Assembly: GCA_903883985.1 (NCBI GenBank)
Contig: CAISDD010000357.1
Coordinates: 1-5,467, forward strand
Reading direction: 5' to 3'
Length of the DNA: 5,467 nt
Origin: an uncultured Pseudomonadota bacterium
Lineage (GTDB): Bacteria; Pseudomonadota; Gammaproteobacteria; Burkholderiales; Thiobacillaceae
Below the pieces are notes generated by a model. That model made no database searches and had not been told where the DNA came from. It saw only the letters and a program-made list of their open reading frames with translations. A program made the position numbers and the translations under genes. Each line of letters opens with the position of its first letter. Position 1 is the stretch's first letter. Below, one piece after another: positions 1-5,467 of this stretch.

Positions 1-575
1 ATGCCCGAGGTCTGGCCCACAGCGTTGGCAATGTCAAAAGTGACCGACGCCGTGCGGCCGCTGTAGTCCAGGTTCGGCGCCGTCACGTTGCCCGCGACGC
101 TGCCAGCACCCCCAAAAACCACGCTCATGCCCGCATTCAGCGCACCAAAGTTCGTCCAGGAGAGCGCTCCTTCTCTCCCCGCGTTCGCAGACACACCGTC
201 CAGCGTGTAGCTCGCCCCCCCCTTGATCAGGTTGGTCGCCGCGTGGCTTGCAGCCCCCGTAACCGTCGTCACGCCCGTGTGCGTACCACCGATGCCCGAG
301 GTCTGGCCCTCAGCGTTGGCAATGTCAAAGGTGACCGCCGCCGTGCGGCCGCTGTAGTCCAATTTGCCACCCAAGGCAGAGAGGTTCCCGGTGACACTTC
401 CATCTGCACCCGAGTACATATTGAAAATCCCAGCACCCGTATCGGTCAGATTGCCAACCCCGCTAAAACCAAGGCCAGCCACCGTTCCCTGATTCGATCC
501 GGTCAGATTCCAGGTGGCTCCTGTAGCCTTTATCTCGCTGGCTGCGCTCGCACCAGTGGCGTTAACCGTCGTCAC
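1..575 (-). repeat. Tandem protein repeat array in the exoprotein gene, about 97-101 codons per unit, cut by window edge
   Basis: Two consecutive units are visible. Unit A is residues 564-664 (575 to 273) and unit B is residues 665-754 (272 to 1, incomplete). Both open with VTTV (564-567 and 665-668), encoded by the same 12 bases at 564-575 and 261-272. Both continue with an A-x-[WY]-x-L-x-G element (583-589, 684-690) and a GSV-x-GN element (622-627, 721-726), and both contain LDYSGRTAxVTFDIANAxGQTSG. The heads of the units have diverged while the tails are nearly identical: bases 1-70 and 292-361 match at 67 of 70 positions with a 291-bp offset. The first unit is 4 residues longer than the tail spacing. 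Such arrays usually form the beta-helical shaft of TPS exoproteins. The number of further units cannot be known from this window. Confidence 0.9.
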
Positions 576-2264
576 CGCCGTGAAATTCGGATGGGCAGAG
601 ATATCCAGCGTGGTTGCAAAATTGAGATCGAGAGTGCCGCCTCCACCGGTATTTGCCATCGTGGTGGTGCCGAAGAGTATCCCTCCGGTCGTAGCGGTCA
701 ATGTCAGGCGCCTGGTTTGCAGGTCGATGGCGGCTGCTGCATTGACAACGATGTCATTCGTTGTGGAGACCGTGACGTTATTGGTTGCTAGCTGCGAATT
801 GATCGTAAAGTCAGAAATATCACTGGGCGGAGTCGCGGTGCTATCTGTAAAGGTGCCTGTTACCGTGCCAAAAGTATCCGACAACGCATCCGTCGCATGG
901 ATGATGGTCATATCTGTCGGGTCCAGCAGCAGCGTCCCAGTATTGCCATGTGCCGCGGTGGTATTAACCAATCCCGCGAAACCAAAATACTGCTTGCCCG
1001 ACACTTCCACAAACCCGCCGTCCCCTCCCTGCGCGCCGCCACGGGCTGAGATGTTGCCGTAGAACTTCGTGGCGTTGTCCGACCATACGGCCACCTGGCC
1101 GCCCTTGCCATTCGTGATGGCGTCGGCGTTGATGGTCGCGTCCTTGCCGACGTAGGTCATGGAGGAATGGACCTCGGGACCTGCACCATGGTAATTGCCG
1201 CCGATGAGGACGTTGCCACCGCCCCCGTCACCAGAGACATTGATGCTGGCACCATCGAACAGTCCCACGTATTTGCCCAGAACCGTGACCGCGCCCCCGA
1301 TCTGCCCTGTACTCGTACCGCTGGCGTCGAGGTTGCCGCTGACCGAAACCACACCGGCATTGCCGCCGTCGAGGAGGATGATACCGTTGTGTTTGCTGAC
1401 GCCCTGAGCGCGAACCACGCCGCTCAAATTCAGGACGGTGTCCAGGAGGGCATTGGCGGAGCGGACACTGATGAACACCTGGCCGGCGTCGGCCGTGATG
1501 GAACCGCTGTGCTTGATCGAGGCGTTGGCGGCGGCGGCGTCGACCGAGACGGCGAGCAGGCCGTCACCGGAGATGTCCAGACTGACTCGGTTGCCGGCGG
1601 CCAGGGCTGCGGTGTTGGCGTTGATGTTGCCACCGTTGTTGATGTTGGGGGCAATCAAGGCGATGTATTTGCCGTTCAGGCCACCCTGGTTGTCGATGGA
1701 TCCGGCGCCGGTGCCCTTTTCGAAGGCGTATCGGCCGGCCAGGAAGTTTGCGTCGCTCAGGCCCAAGGTGGAGGCGACCAGGCCACCCACATTAACCTGC
1801 GCGCCGGGCGCGAACATCACGCCGTTGGGGTTGATCAGGAAGACCTGGCCATTGGCGCTGAGGCTACCGAAGATGGTGGAAAGGTCGTTGCCCAGAACAC
1901 GGTTCAGAGTGACCGAACTGGCGCTGGGCTGGGCGTAGTTGACCGCTTCTCCCTGCGCGATGCTGAAGCCGTTCCAGTTGATGACGCCCTTATTGCTGCC
2001 CTGGGTGACGGTCATCGAAGTGCTGCTGGGACTCTGAATTGTGATGTTGCCTGACACCACCTGTCCGCCGGTCGGCAGGGCCAGGGCGGGGGCCGCGCAG
2101 ACTGCGAGCAGCGAAGTGAGTAGCGAAGTGAGTAGGCGGCTGATCCGGTTCCCCGGTCGCCACGTGTACACCATAGACAACTTCCTGCTCAGCTTGATGA
2201 CCACCGTGCGCATCTTGGCTGATTGACCGCCGCTCTTGCTCGAAGATGAATGGTTGGTATTCAT
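1..2264 (-). CDS. TpsA-type exoprotein (filamentous haemagglutinin family), partial, 3' end outside window
   Basis: Large surface or secreted protein of a two-partner secretion system, probably an adhesin. ATG at 2264 is preceded by a strong GAGGAG site 4 nt upstream. The frame stays open for 754 codons to the left edge; no stop is seen, so the C-terminus is missing. Residues 1-62 form an unusually long signal peptide: a basic N-region, a Leu-rich core at about 44-54, and a likely cut after APALA (58-62). The mature start LPTGGQVVSG (63-72) is typical of FHA/HMW-like exoproteins. The TPS domain covers about 63-310, with the hallmark INPNGVMF at 144-151 followed by GAQVNVGGLVAST (154-166). A second family-typical segment, GGQVAVWSDNATKFYGNISA, lies at 388-407, followed by GGDGGFVEVSG (413-423) and GTLLLDPTDMTI (443-454). 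From about 564 the protein enters tandem repeats of about 97-101 residues. It lies directly downstream of its likely transporter gene. The family call is firm; the adhesin role is inferred, since cytolysins and contact-dependent inhibition toxins share this N-terminus and differ in the unseen C-terminus. Confidence 0.95.
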   Translation of the reverse strand, partial: MNTNHSSSSKSGGQSAKMRTVVIKLSRKLSMVYTWRPGNRISRLLTSLLTSLLAVCAAPALALPTGGQVVSGNITIQSPSSTSMTVTQGSNKGVINWNGFSIAQGEAVNYAQPSASSVTLNRVLGNDLSTIFGSLSANGQVFLINPNGVMFAPGAQVNVGGLVASTLGLSDANFLAGRYAFEKGTGAGSIDNQGGLNGKYIALIAPNINNGGNINANTAALAAGNRVSLDISGDGLLAVSVDAAAANASIKHSGSITADAGQVFISVRSANALLDTVLNLSGVVRAQGVSKHNGIILLDGGNAGVVSVSGNLDASGTSTGQIGGAVTVLGKYVGLFDGASINVSGDGGGGNVLIGGNYHGAGPEVHSSMTYVGKDATINADAITNGKGGQVAVWSDNATKFYGNISARGGAQGGDGGFVEVSGKQYFGFAGLVNTTAAHGNTGTLLLDPTDMTIIHATDALSDTFGTVTGTFTDSTATPPSDISDFTINSQLATNNVTVSTTNDIVVNAAAAIDLQTRRLTLTATTGGILFGTTTMANTGGGGTLDLNFATTLDISAHPNFTAVTTVNATGASAASEIKATGATWNLTGSNQGTVAGLGFSGVGNLTDTGAGIFNMYSGADGSVTGNLSALGGKLDYSGRTAAVTFDIANAEGQTSGIGGTHTGVTTVTGAASHAATNLIKGGASYTLDGVSANAGREGALSWTNFGALNAGMSVVFGGAGSVAGNVTAPNLDYSGRTASVTFDIANAVGQTSG
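2111..2134 (-). repeat. Perfect 12-bp tandem duplication inside the exoprotein signal peptide
   Basis: Bases 2111-2122 and 2123-2134 are identical (plus strand gcgaagtgagta twice). On the coding strand this gives two copies of the four codons Leu-Leu-Thr-Ser at about residues 44-51 of the exoprotein, in the hydrophobic core of the signal peptide. The unit is a multiple of three, so gain or loss of a copy would lengthen or shorten the hydrophobic core by four residues without breaking the frame. Confidence 0.9.
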
Positions 2265-2268
2265 GGTG

Positions 2269-2274
2269 CTCCTC
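2269..2274 (-). promoter_or_regulatory. Ribosome binding site of the exoprotein gene
   Basis: GAGGAG on the minus strand, 4 nt before ATG 2264. It fixes this start over the in-frame Met codons at residues 18 and 31, which have no comparable purine-rich site, and so supports the long 62-residue signal peptide. Confidence 0.8.
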
Positions 2275-2332
2275 ACTTTGTCCGGACGCCACCCGACTTG
2301 TGCAGATGACCGTTATCCAGGATGCAGACCGC

Positions 2333-4036
2333 CTAGAACCACTTGGTGACCTGAGCCCAGACGCGGCTGGCGCCATCGTTATCCAGGGAGTGTTCGCCCT
2401 TGCGGAAGGCAAGCTCCAGCTTGAACTGGAAATCGTCCCGCCGGCCCAGGTTCACACCCACCCCAAGACTCTTCAGCACACGAATGTTGCCGGTGTCCGT
2501 GGGAAGTGGGTCGTTGTTCAGGCGGGAATAGCCGAAGTCATGGAAGGCGCTGAACTGAAGGACGCCACCTAACGGCTTGACGCCGGGAATGACGAGGCGA
2601 AGCTCCAGGGTGCCGAGAAACACGTTGTCTCCGGGGGAATCGCCAACGGGATGGCCCCGCACCCCATCCGGCCCGCCCAGGGACATTTTCTCTTCGGAAG
2701 TCAGGTTCCTAGCGGCGGCTTGGCCTCGCGCCGAGAGCAGCAAGCTGGTATTGCTGACCAGGTTCTGCAAGCGATTGAAGCCGAATACAACCTTGCTGAA
2801 ATCACCGAGCGTCGAATAGGTGTCGTTCGAGACGCCCTCGGGAATCTTCAACCGACCTGTGTAAAAAGTGGTGCTGAAGGTATTCAACGCGCCACCGAAT
2901 AGGCCGTCACGCGCATCGCCGTTCAAACCGAGGTACACGTCGTTGACCTTCTGTTTCTCGACGTTAGCGCCATCGTAAAGTTTGTCGGTGAGTGTCTTGT
3001 CTTCGATGCCGGCCTGCGCAAACAGGTTGTAGTTGCGGCTACGATGGACCGGGTGCTGCACGTTGACCACATAGACTCTCGCGTCGCCATCCGCCTGCTC
3101 GGCGGCGAAAGCCCCGCCCAGCTTATAGGTCAGATCGTAGTAGCTTCCGGTCAACTTGGTGCCGTAGGGGCCGACTGGCATGGTGTAACTGAGCTGACCC
3201 AGGGTGGTCTCAGACTTATCGGACATCAGTCCGCGTAGCGTGAACAGATCGCCCAGGCCAGTGAGGTCGCGCGCATTGACGGTGGCCCCGAGGCGGTTCC
3301 GACCGGAGTTGCGGTTGCCCATGTTGTCGCCCTGAACGCTGCCATCGAAGCGCCGACCTACATCGCCAATCACGACATCCATATCCGCAGAACCCATTTC
3401 GACACCGGGTTTGAGCGTGCTGTGCACGATCACACCGGGCAAGTCATTGATCAGCAGCAAGGGCTTTTCGATACCGGTTTCTGTGACGATGGAGCCGGCT
3501 GGCATCATGGCGGAGAGATAGTTGCGCGCGACACTGGGCTTCAGTCGTGTTTTCTCATCCATCCTGATATCGGCCTTGCCCAGCCGACCTTCGAGGATGC
3601 GAATCTCAACCATGCCATCGGCGATGCGTTGCGGGGGAATGTAGGCCTGGGCGAGAAAGTAGTGGTAGTCGCGGTAATAGGCCTTGATGGTCTCGGCGAC
3701 CTCGTTGAGGCCATCGAGCGTGACGTCTGTACCGACACGCTCCTGCAACAACGCAAGCAACACCGGTTCACCGAAAACCGTGTTGCCGATGAAACGATAG
3801 CCATTGACGTGGAAGCGGGTGGCCCCCGTCGGAACGGGGGCCGGGGCTTCCGCCGCAGGCTTGTTATCGATGACCTGAGCGTCCGGCCGGGGCTCCGCAG
3901 GAGCTGCCCTGACACTTTCCAGGATCGTTCCCGCCGTAGGGGACTGCTGAGCAAGCGCCTGTCCGGAGAGTAGCGACACACAGCAGGCTTGAAGGATCAG
4001 TAAAGCTGAGCGACTAGCAAACCTGTTGGAGTTCAC
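2333..4036 (-). CDS. TpsB-type outer-membrane transporter (FhaC/ShlB/HecB family), two-partner secretion
   Basis: Outer-membrane pore that binds the TPS domain of the partner exoprotein in the periplasm and moves it to the surface. It has 567 residues, normal for the family. The start is GTG 4036 with AGGAGAG 4 nt upstream; the stop is TAG at 2335-2333. A Sec signal peptide covers 1-29 (cut after GQALA). Residues 30-72 hold a short possible plug helix (TAGTILESVR, 34-43) and a Pro/Ala-rich linker, as in FhaC. POTRA 1 covers about 74-152 (FHVNGYRFIGNTVF, then GMVEIRILEGRLG) and POTRA 2 about 153-226. The rest, about 228-567, is a 16-strand-type beta barrel with alternating aromatic and polar residues. 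The conserved loop-6 motif is VRGHPVGDSPGD (459-470); the usual residue after VRG is aromatic, here it is His. The protein ends in Trp-Phe, the C-terminal aromatic signal recognised by the BAM complex. It lies 68 nt upstream of the exoprotein gene, so the two very likely form an operon with the transporter first. The exact cargo is inferred from adjacency. Confidence 0.96.
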   Translation of the reverse strand: MNSNRFASRSALLILQACCVSLLSGQALAQQSPTAGTILESVRAAPAEPRPDAQVIDNKPAAEAPAPVPTGATRFHVNGYRFIGNTVFGEPVLLALLQERVGTDVTLDGLNEVAETIKAYYRDYHYFLAQAYIPPQRIADGMVEIRILEGRLGKADIRMDEKTRLKPSVARNYLSAMMPAGSIVTETGIEKPLLLINDLPGVIVHSTLKPGVEMGSADMDVVIGDVGRRFDGSVQGDNMGNRNSGRNRLGATVNARDLTGLGDLFTLRGLMSDKSETTLGQLSYTMPVGPYGTKLTGSYYDLTYKLGGAFAAEQADGDARVYVVNVQHPVHRSRNYNLFAQAGIEDKTLTDKLYDGANVEKQKVNDVYLGLNGDARDGLFGGALNTFSTTFYTGRLKIPEGVSNDTYSTLGDFSKVVFGFNRLQNLVSNTSLLLSARGQAAARNLTSEEKMSLGGPDGVRGHPVGDSPGDNVFLGTLELRLVIPGVKPLGGVLQFSAFHDFGYSRLNNDPLPTDTGNIRVLKSLGVGVNLGRRDDFQFKLELAFRKGEHSLDNDGASRVWAQVTKWF

Positions 4037-4040
4037 GCAA

Positions 4041-4047
4041 CTCTCCT
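4041..4047 (-). promoter_or_regulatory. Ribosome binding site of the transporter gene
   Basis: AGGAGAG on the minus strand, 4 nt upstream of GTG 4036. It decides in favour of a GTG start and gives a complete signal peptide. Confidence 0.8.
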
Positions 4048-4087
4048 GCGAGGAAGGAACAAAGACAACAGCCGAAACACAGGCGTA

Positions 4088-4122
4088 TTGACCAGGTAAA
4101 TATAACTAGTTCATGTTGACCA
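4088..4122. promoter_or_regulatory. Paired TTGACCA direct repeats flanking an AACTAGTT palindrome, possible operator
   Basis: The heptamer TTGACCA occurs at 4088-4094 and again at 4116-4122, a 28-bp offset. Between them lies the 8-bp palindrome AACTAGTT (4104-4111), next to the candidate -10 of the tps operon. Paired half-sites on both sides of a promoter core suit a dimeric regulator. No known regulator consensus is recognised, and repeats this short can arise by chance. Confidence 0.3.
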
Positions 4123-4248
4123 TAGCTCGCACCACCAGGCATGGCCACAGGAATTTATCCTTCGCGGCCACGATGCCGCCCACTTACGCCAACCGTCTTC
4201 ACGTCGCCTAGGGCACACTCTTTCCGTTGACTGGCGACGGGAAGCGGC

Positions 4249-4858
4249 ATGAACCCAAAAATCAATGAATTGCTGGAGCGCATCCGGGCGCTGGAAGAAG
4301 AACTCGAACAGGAAATCGCCGCGCGCCAGGAGGAACTGCGTTTCCGCCTGAAAAACCGCAAGGTGCGCTTCGAACGGGAGGCACTGGCACTGCACAGGCA
4401 ACTCCGGGTCGGTGCGCTACCTGGCCGACACCTCCAGGCGGCATCTCGTCTCGGCGCCAGATATCTATTCGATGATCCTGCCACTGCTGTTCCTGGATCT
4501 CTGTGTCTTTGTCTACCAGTGGGTGTGCATCCCCCTCTATCGCATCGCCAGGGTGAAGCGGCGCGATGACTTCGCCTTTGACCGCGAGCAGCTCGCCTAT
4601 CTCAACCTCGTCGAGAAGCTCAATTGCGGCTACTGCGCCTACAGCAACGGCCTCCTCGCCTATGTCCAGGAGATCGTCGCCCGCACCGAGCAGTACTGGT
4701 GCCCAATCAAACATGCCCGCCGCGTCCTGAACAGCCACGCGCACTATCCCGCTTTCGTCGATTTCGGCGACGCCCAAGCCTACCGCCAGGAACTGAAATC
4801 CTTGCGCCGGCAACTGCAACGCGAAGAGCCGCCCGAGGCCGGGCCCTCCCTGAACTGA
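4249..4858 (+). pseudogene. Conserved hypothetical coiled-coil protein with CxxC...WCPIKHA motif, split by a frameshift
   Basis: Two overlapping reading frames together look like one protein of about 202 residues. The first, from ATG 4249 with a modest GGGAAG site upstream, encodes a charged coiled coil (residues 5-53, rich in Glu, Arg and Leu). It loses sense after QLRV (4408-4410) and becomes a Pro/Gly-rich tail stopping at 4569. The second frame is open from the stop at 4349-4351; from GTG 4412 it encodes RYLADTSRRHL, one hydrophobic segment (about 20-43 of this part: ILPLLFLDLCVFVYQW), then NCGYCAYSNG, RTEQYWCPIKHARRVL and FGDAQAY, ending at TGA 4858. I recall this C-terminal motif set from uncharacterised proteobacterial proteins; its function is unknown. 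The three Cys (72, 75 and 97 of the second part) could bind a metal, which is inference. Joining the parts needs one base removed, or two restored, near 4411-4414. A sequencing error, a true pseudogene, or translation of the second part alone from GTG 4412 are all possible. Confidence 0.75.
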
Positions 4859-4936
4859 CTTGCCCCTGGGCGGATCGGGCGCCTTTCCCGAGCCGCATGC
4901 GGGATAATCCACGTCCTTACCGAATCTCGTTGCCCC
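4859..4936 (+). promoter_or_regulatory. Short spacer before rbgA with a weak -10-like hexamer and a weak stem-loop
   Basis: This 78-bp gap holds GATAAT at 4903-4908, 28 bp before ATG 4937, a possible -10 with no clear -35. It also holds an imperfect stem-loop (CGG/CCG at 4871-4873 and 4893-4895, CGGG/CCCG at 4876-4879 and 4887-4890). The stem-loop has no T-tract after it, so it is not a convincing terminator. rbgA may therefore be read from its own promoter or through from the gene upstream. Confidence 0.25.
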
Positions 4937-5467
4937 ATGCCTATCCAGTGGTTTCCCGGTCACATGACTTCCGCGCGCAAGAAAGCGGCGGAGACCATGG
5001 CCAATATCGATGTAGTGATCGAAGTCCTCGACGCACGCCTGCCGGAAGCGAGCAGCAACCCCATGATCCAGGAATTGCGCAGCTTTCGTCAGCGGCCCTG
5101 CCTGAAGTTGCTCAACAAGACCGATCTGGCTGACCCGGCCGCGACCCGGGCCTGGCTGGATTTTTTCAACGCCCAGAAGAACGTCAAGGCAGTGGCAATC
5201 TCGGCCAAGAAGGGCGGCGATGTTTCCCGGCTGCCCGCGCTGTGCCAAGCCCTGGCGCCGCACCGCAACGACAACTTCAAGCCCTTGCGCATCATGATCA
5301 TGGGCATCCCCAACGTCGGCAAATCCACCTTGCTCAACACCCTGGTGAAGCGCAGGGTCGCCGCCGTCGGCGATGAACCGGCCGTCACCAAGTCGCAGCA
5401 GAGCATCGCGCTGACGCCGCGCCTGACCCTGGTCGACACCCCAGGGCTGATGTGGCCAAAGATCGAG
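4937..5467 (+). CDS. rbgA: Ribosome biogenesis GTPase RbgA/YlqF, partial, 3' end outside window
   Basis: Circularly permuted GTPase that assists late assembly of the 50S ribosomal subunit; in Bacillus subtilis RbgA acts on a late precursor and is required for incorporation of late proteins. The first 177 codons are present and the frame is open at the right edge. The start, MPIQWFPGHM, is the classic RbgA N-terminus. The GTPase motifs appear in the permuted order G4-G5-G1-G2-G3: NKTD at 60-63, SAKKG at 89-93, the P-loop GIPNVGKST at 123-131, the G2 Thr at 151 within PAVTKSQQ, and DTPG at 167-170. The segment DVVIEVLDARLPEASSNP (25-42) is also typical. The missing part should be the rest of the G domain and the C-terminal RNA-binding helical domain. 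The ribosome binding site is poor: no clear purine run precedes ATG 4937, but the N-terminal motif fixes the start. All visible catalytic motifs are intact. Confidence 0.97.
   Translation, partial: MPIQWFPGHMTSARKKAAETMANIDVVIEVLDARLPEASSNPMIQELRSFRQRPCLKLLNKTDLADPAATRAWLDFFNAQKNVKAVAISAKKGGDVSRLPALCQALAPHRNDNFKPLRIMIMGIPNVGKSTLLNTLVKRRVAAVGDEPAVTKSQQSIALTPRLTLVDTPGLMWPKIE

Larger units (their letters stand above)
4037..4248. promoter_or_regulatory. Divergent intergenic region controlling the tps operon and the plus-strand gene
   Basis: These 212 bp separate the divergent starts at 4036 (minus) and 4249 (plus). The part around 4086-4118 is clearly AT-richer than its surroundings. A TATATT hexamer on the minus strand (4104-4099) could be a -10 element for the tps operon, which would leave a leader of about 50-60 nt, but I see no good -35 at the expected distance. 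That would fit an activator-dependent promoter, which is inference. No convincing sigma-70 pair was found for the plus-strand gene: its TTGACT at 4227-4232 is too near the start codon to act as a -35. No small ORF or RNA structure is evident. Confidence 0.45.

Noticed and set aside
1..361. Near-identical 70-bp repeats as a possible CRISPR or insertion element end
   Set aside because: They are in-frame protein repeats with a 291-bp period inside one open reading frame; the spacing and length do not fit CRISPR, and no inverted ends or transposase are present.
243..1062. Two overlapping plus-strand open frames of 182 codons each
   Set aside because: Both lie opposite the continuous exoprotein frame and have biased, repetitive composition with no recognisable domain.
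1167..2054. Long plus-strand open frame of 295 codons opposite the exoprotein TPS domain
   Set aside because: It is antisense to a clearly recognisable TPS domain in GC-rich sequence; its translation is low-complexity Gly/Ala/Val/Asp with no family resemblance.
2280..2287. GTCCGGAC palindrome in the transporter-exoprotein gap
   Set aside because: A single 8-bp palindrome is expected by chance in GC-rich sequence; no T-tract or paired site makes it a terminator or operator.
3422..3973. Plus-strand open frame of 183 codons opposite the transporter POTRA region
   Set aside because: It is antisense to well-supported POTRA coding sequence; a shadow of the high GC3 of the real gene.
4871..4895. 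Possible transcription terminator after the hypothetical gene
   Set aside because: The stem is short with an internal mismatch and no T-tract follows, so it is noted only as a weak stem-loop.
4262..5263. Minus-strand open frame of 333 codons opposite the hypothetical gene and rbgA
   Set aside because: It crosses two plus-strand coding regions with recognisable protein motifs and the spacer between them, and has no ribosome binding site or domain of its own.

Overview
This window looks like a GC-rich proteobacterial chromosome, probably a betaproteobacterium. The clues are strong G/C third-position preference in most genes, a RbgA/YlqF-type GTPase in a Gram-negative context, a conserved hypothetical gene of a type I associate with beta/gammaproteobacteria, and a two-partner secretion (TPS) locus. 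I cannot name the genus from sequence alone.

Left three quarters (1-4036, minus strand): a two-gene TPS operon, read right to left. The transporter gene (tpsB type, 4036 to 2333, 567 aa, FhaC/ShlB/HecB family) comes first. After a 68-nt gap with no terminator comes the exoprotein gene (tpsA type), which starts at 2264 and runs off the left edge with 754 codons visible and no stop. The exoprotein has a long 62-residue signal peptide, a TPS domain of the filamentous haemagglutinin type, a low-complexity linker, and then the start of a tandem array of roughly 97-101-residue repeats that is cut by the window edge. TpsB is expected to sit in the outer membrane, recognise the TPS domain of the exoprotein in the periplasm and pass the protein to the cell surface.

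Middle (4037-4248): a 212-bp divergent intergenic region with an AT-rich core, a pair of 7-bp direct repeats and an 8-bp palindrome. It must hold the control region of the tps operon.

Right (4249-5467, plus strand): a conserved small protein gene with an N-terminal coiled coil, one hydrophobic segment and a CxxC...WCP motif. It is split by a frameshift near 4411. It is followed, after 78 bp, by the 5' part of the circularly permuted ribosome-assembly GTPase gene rbgA/ylqF (177 codons, continuing past the right edge).

I found no tRNA, rRNA, CRISPR array, transposase or prophage gene. The points most worth a second look are the exoprotein repeat array, a three-block change in codon use along the exoprotein gene, the in-frame 12-bp duplication in its signal peptide, and the frameshift in the conserved hypothetical gene.
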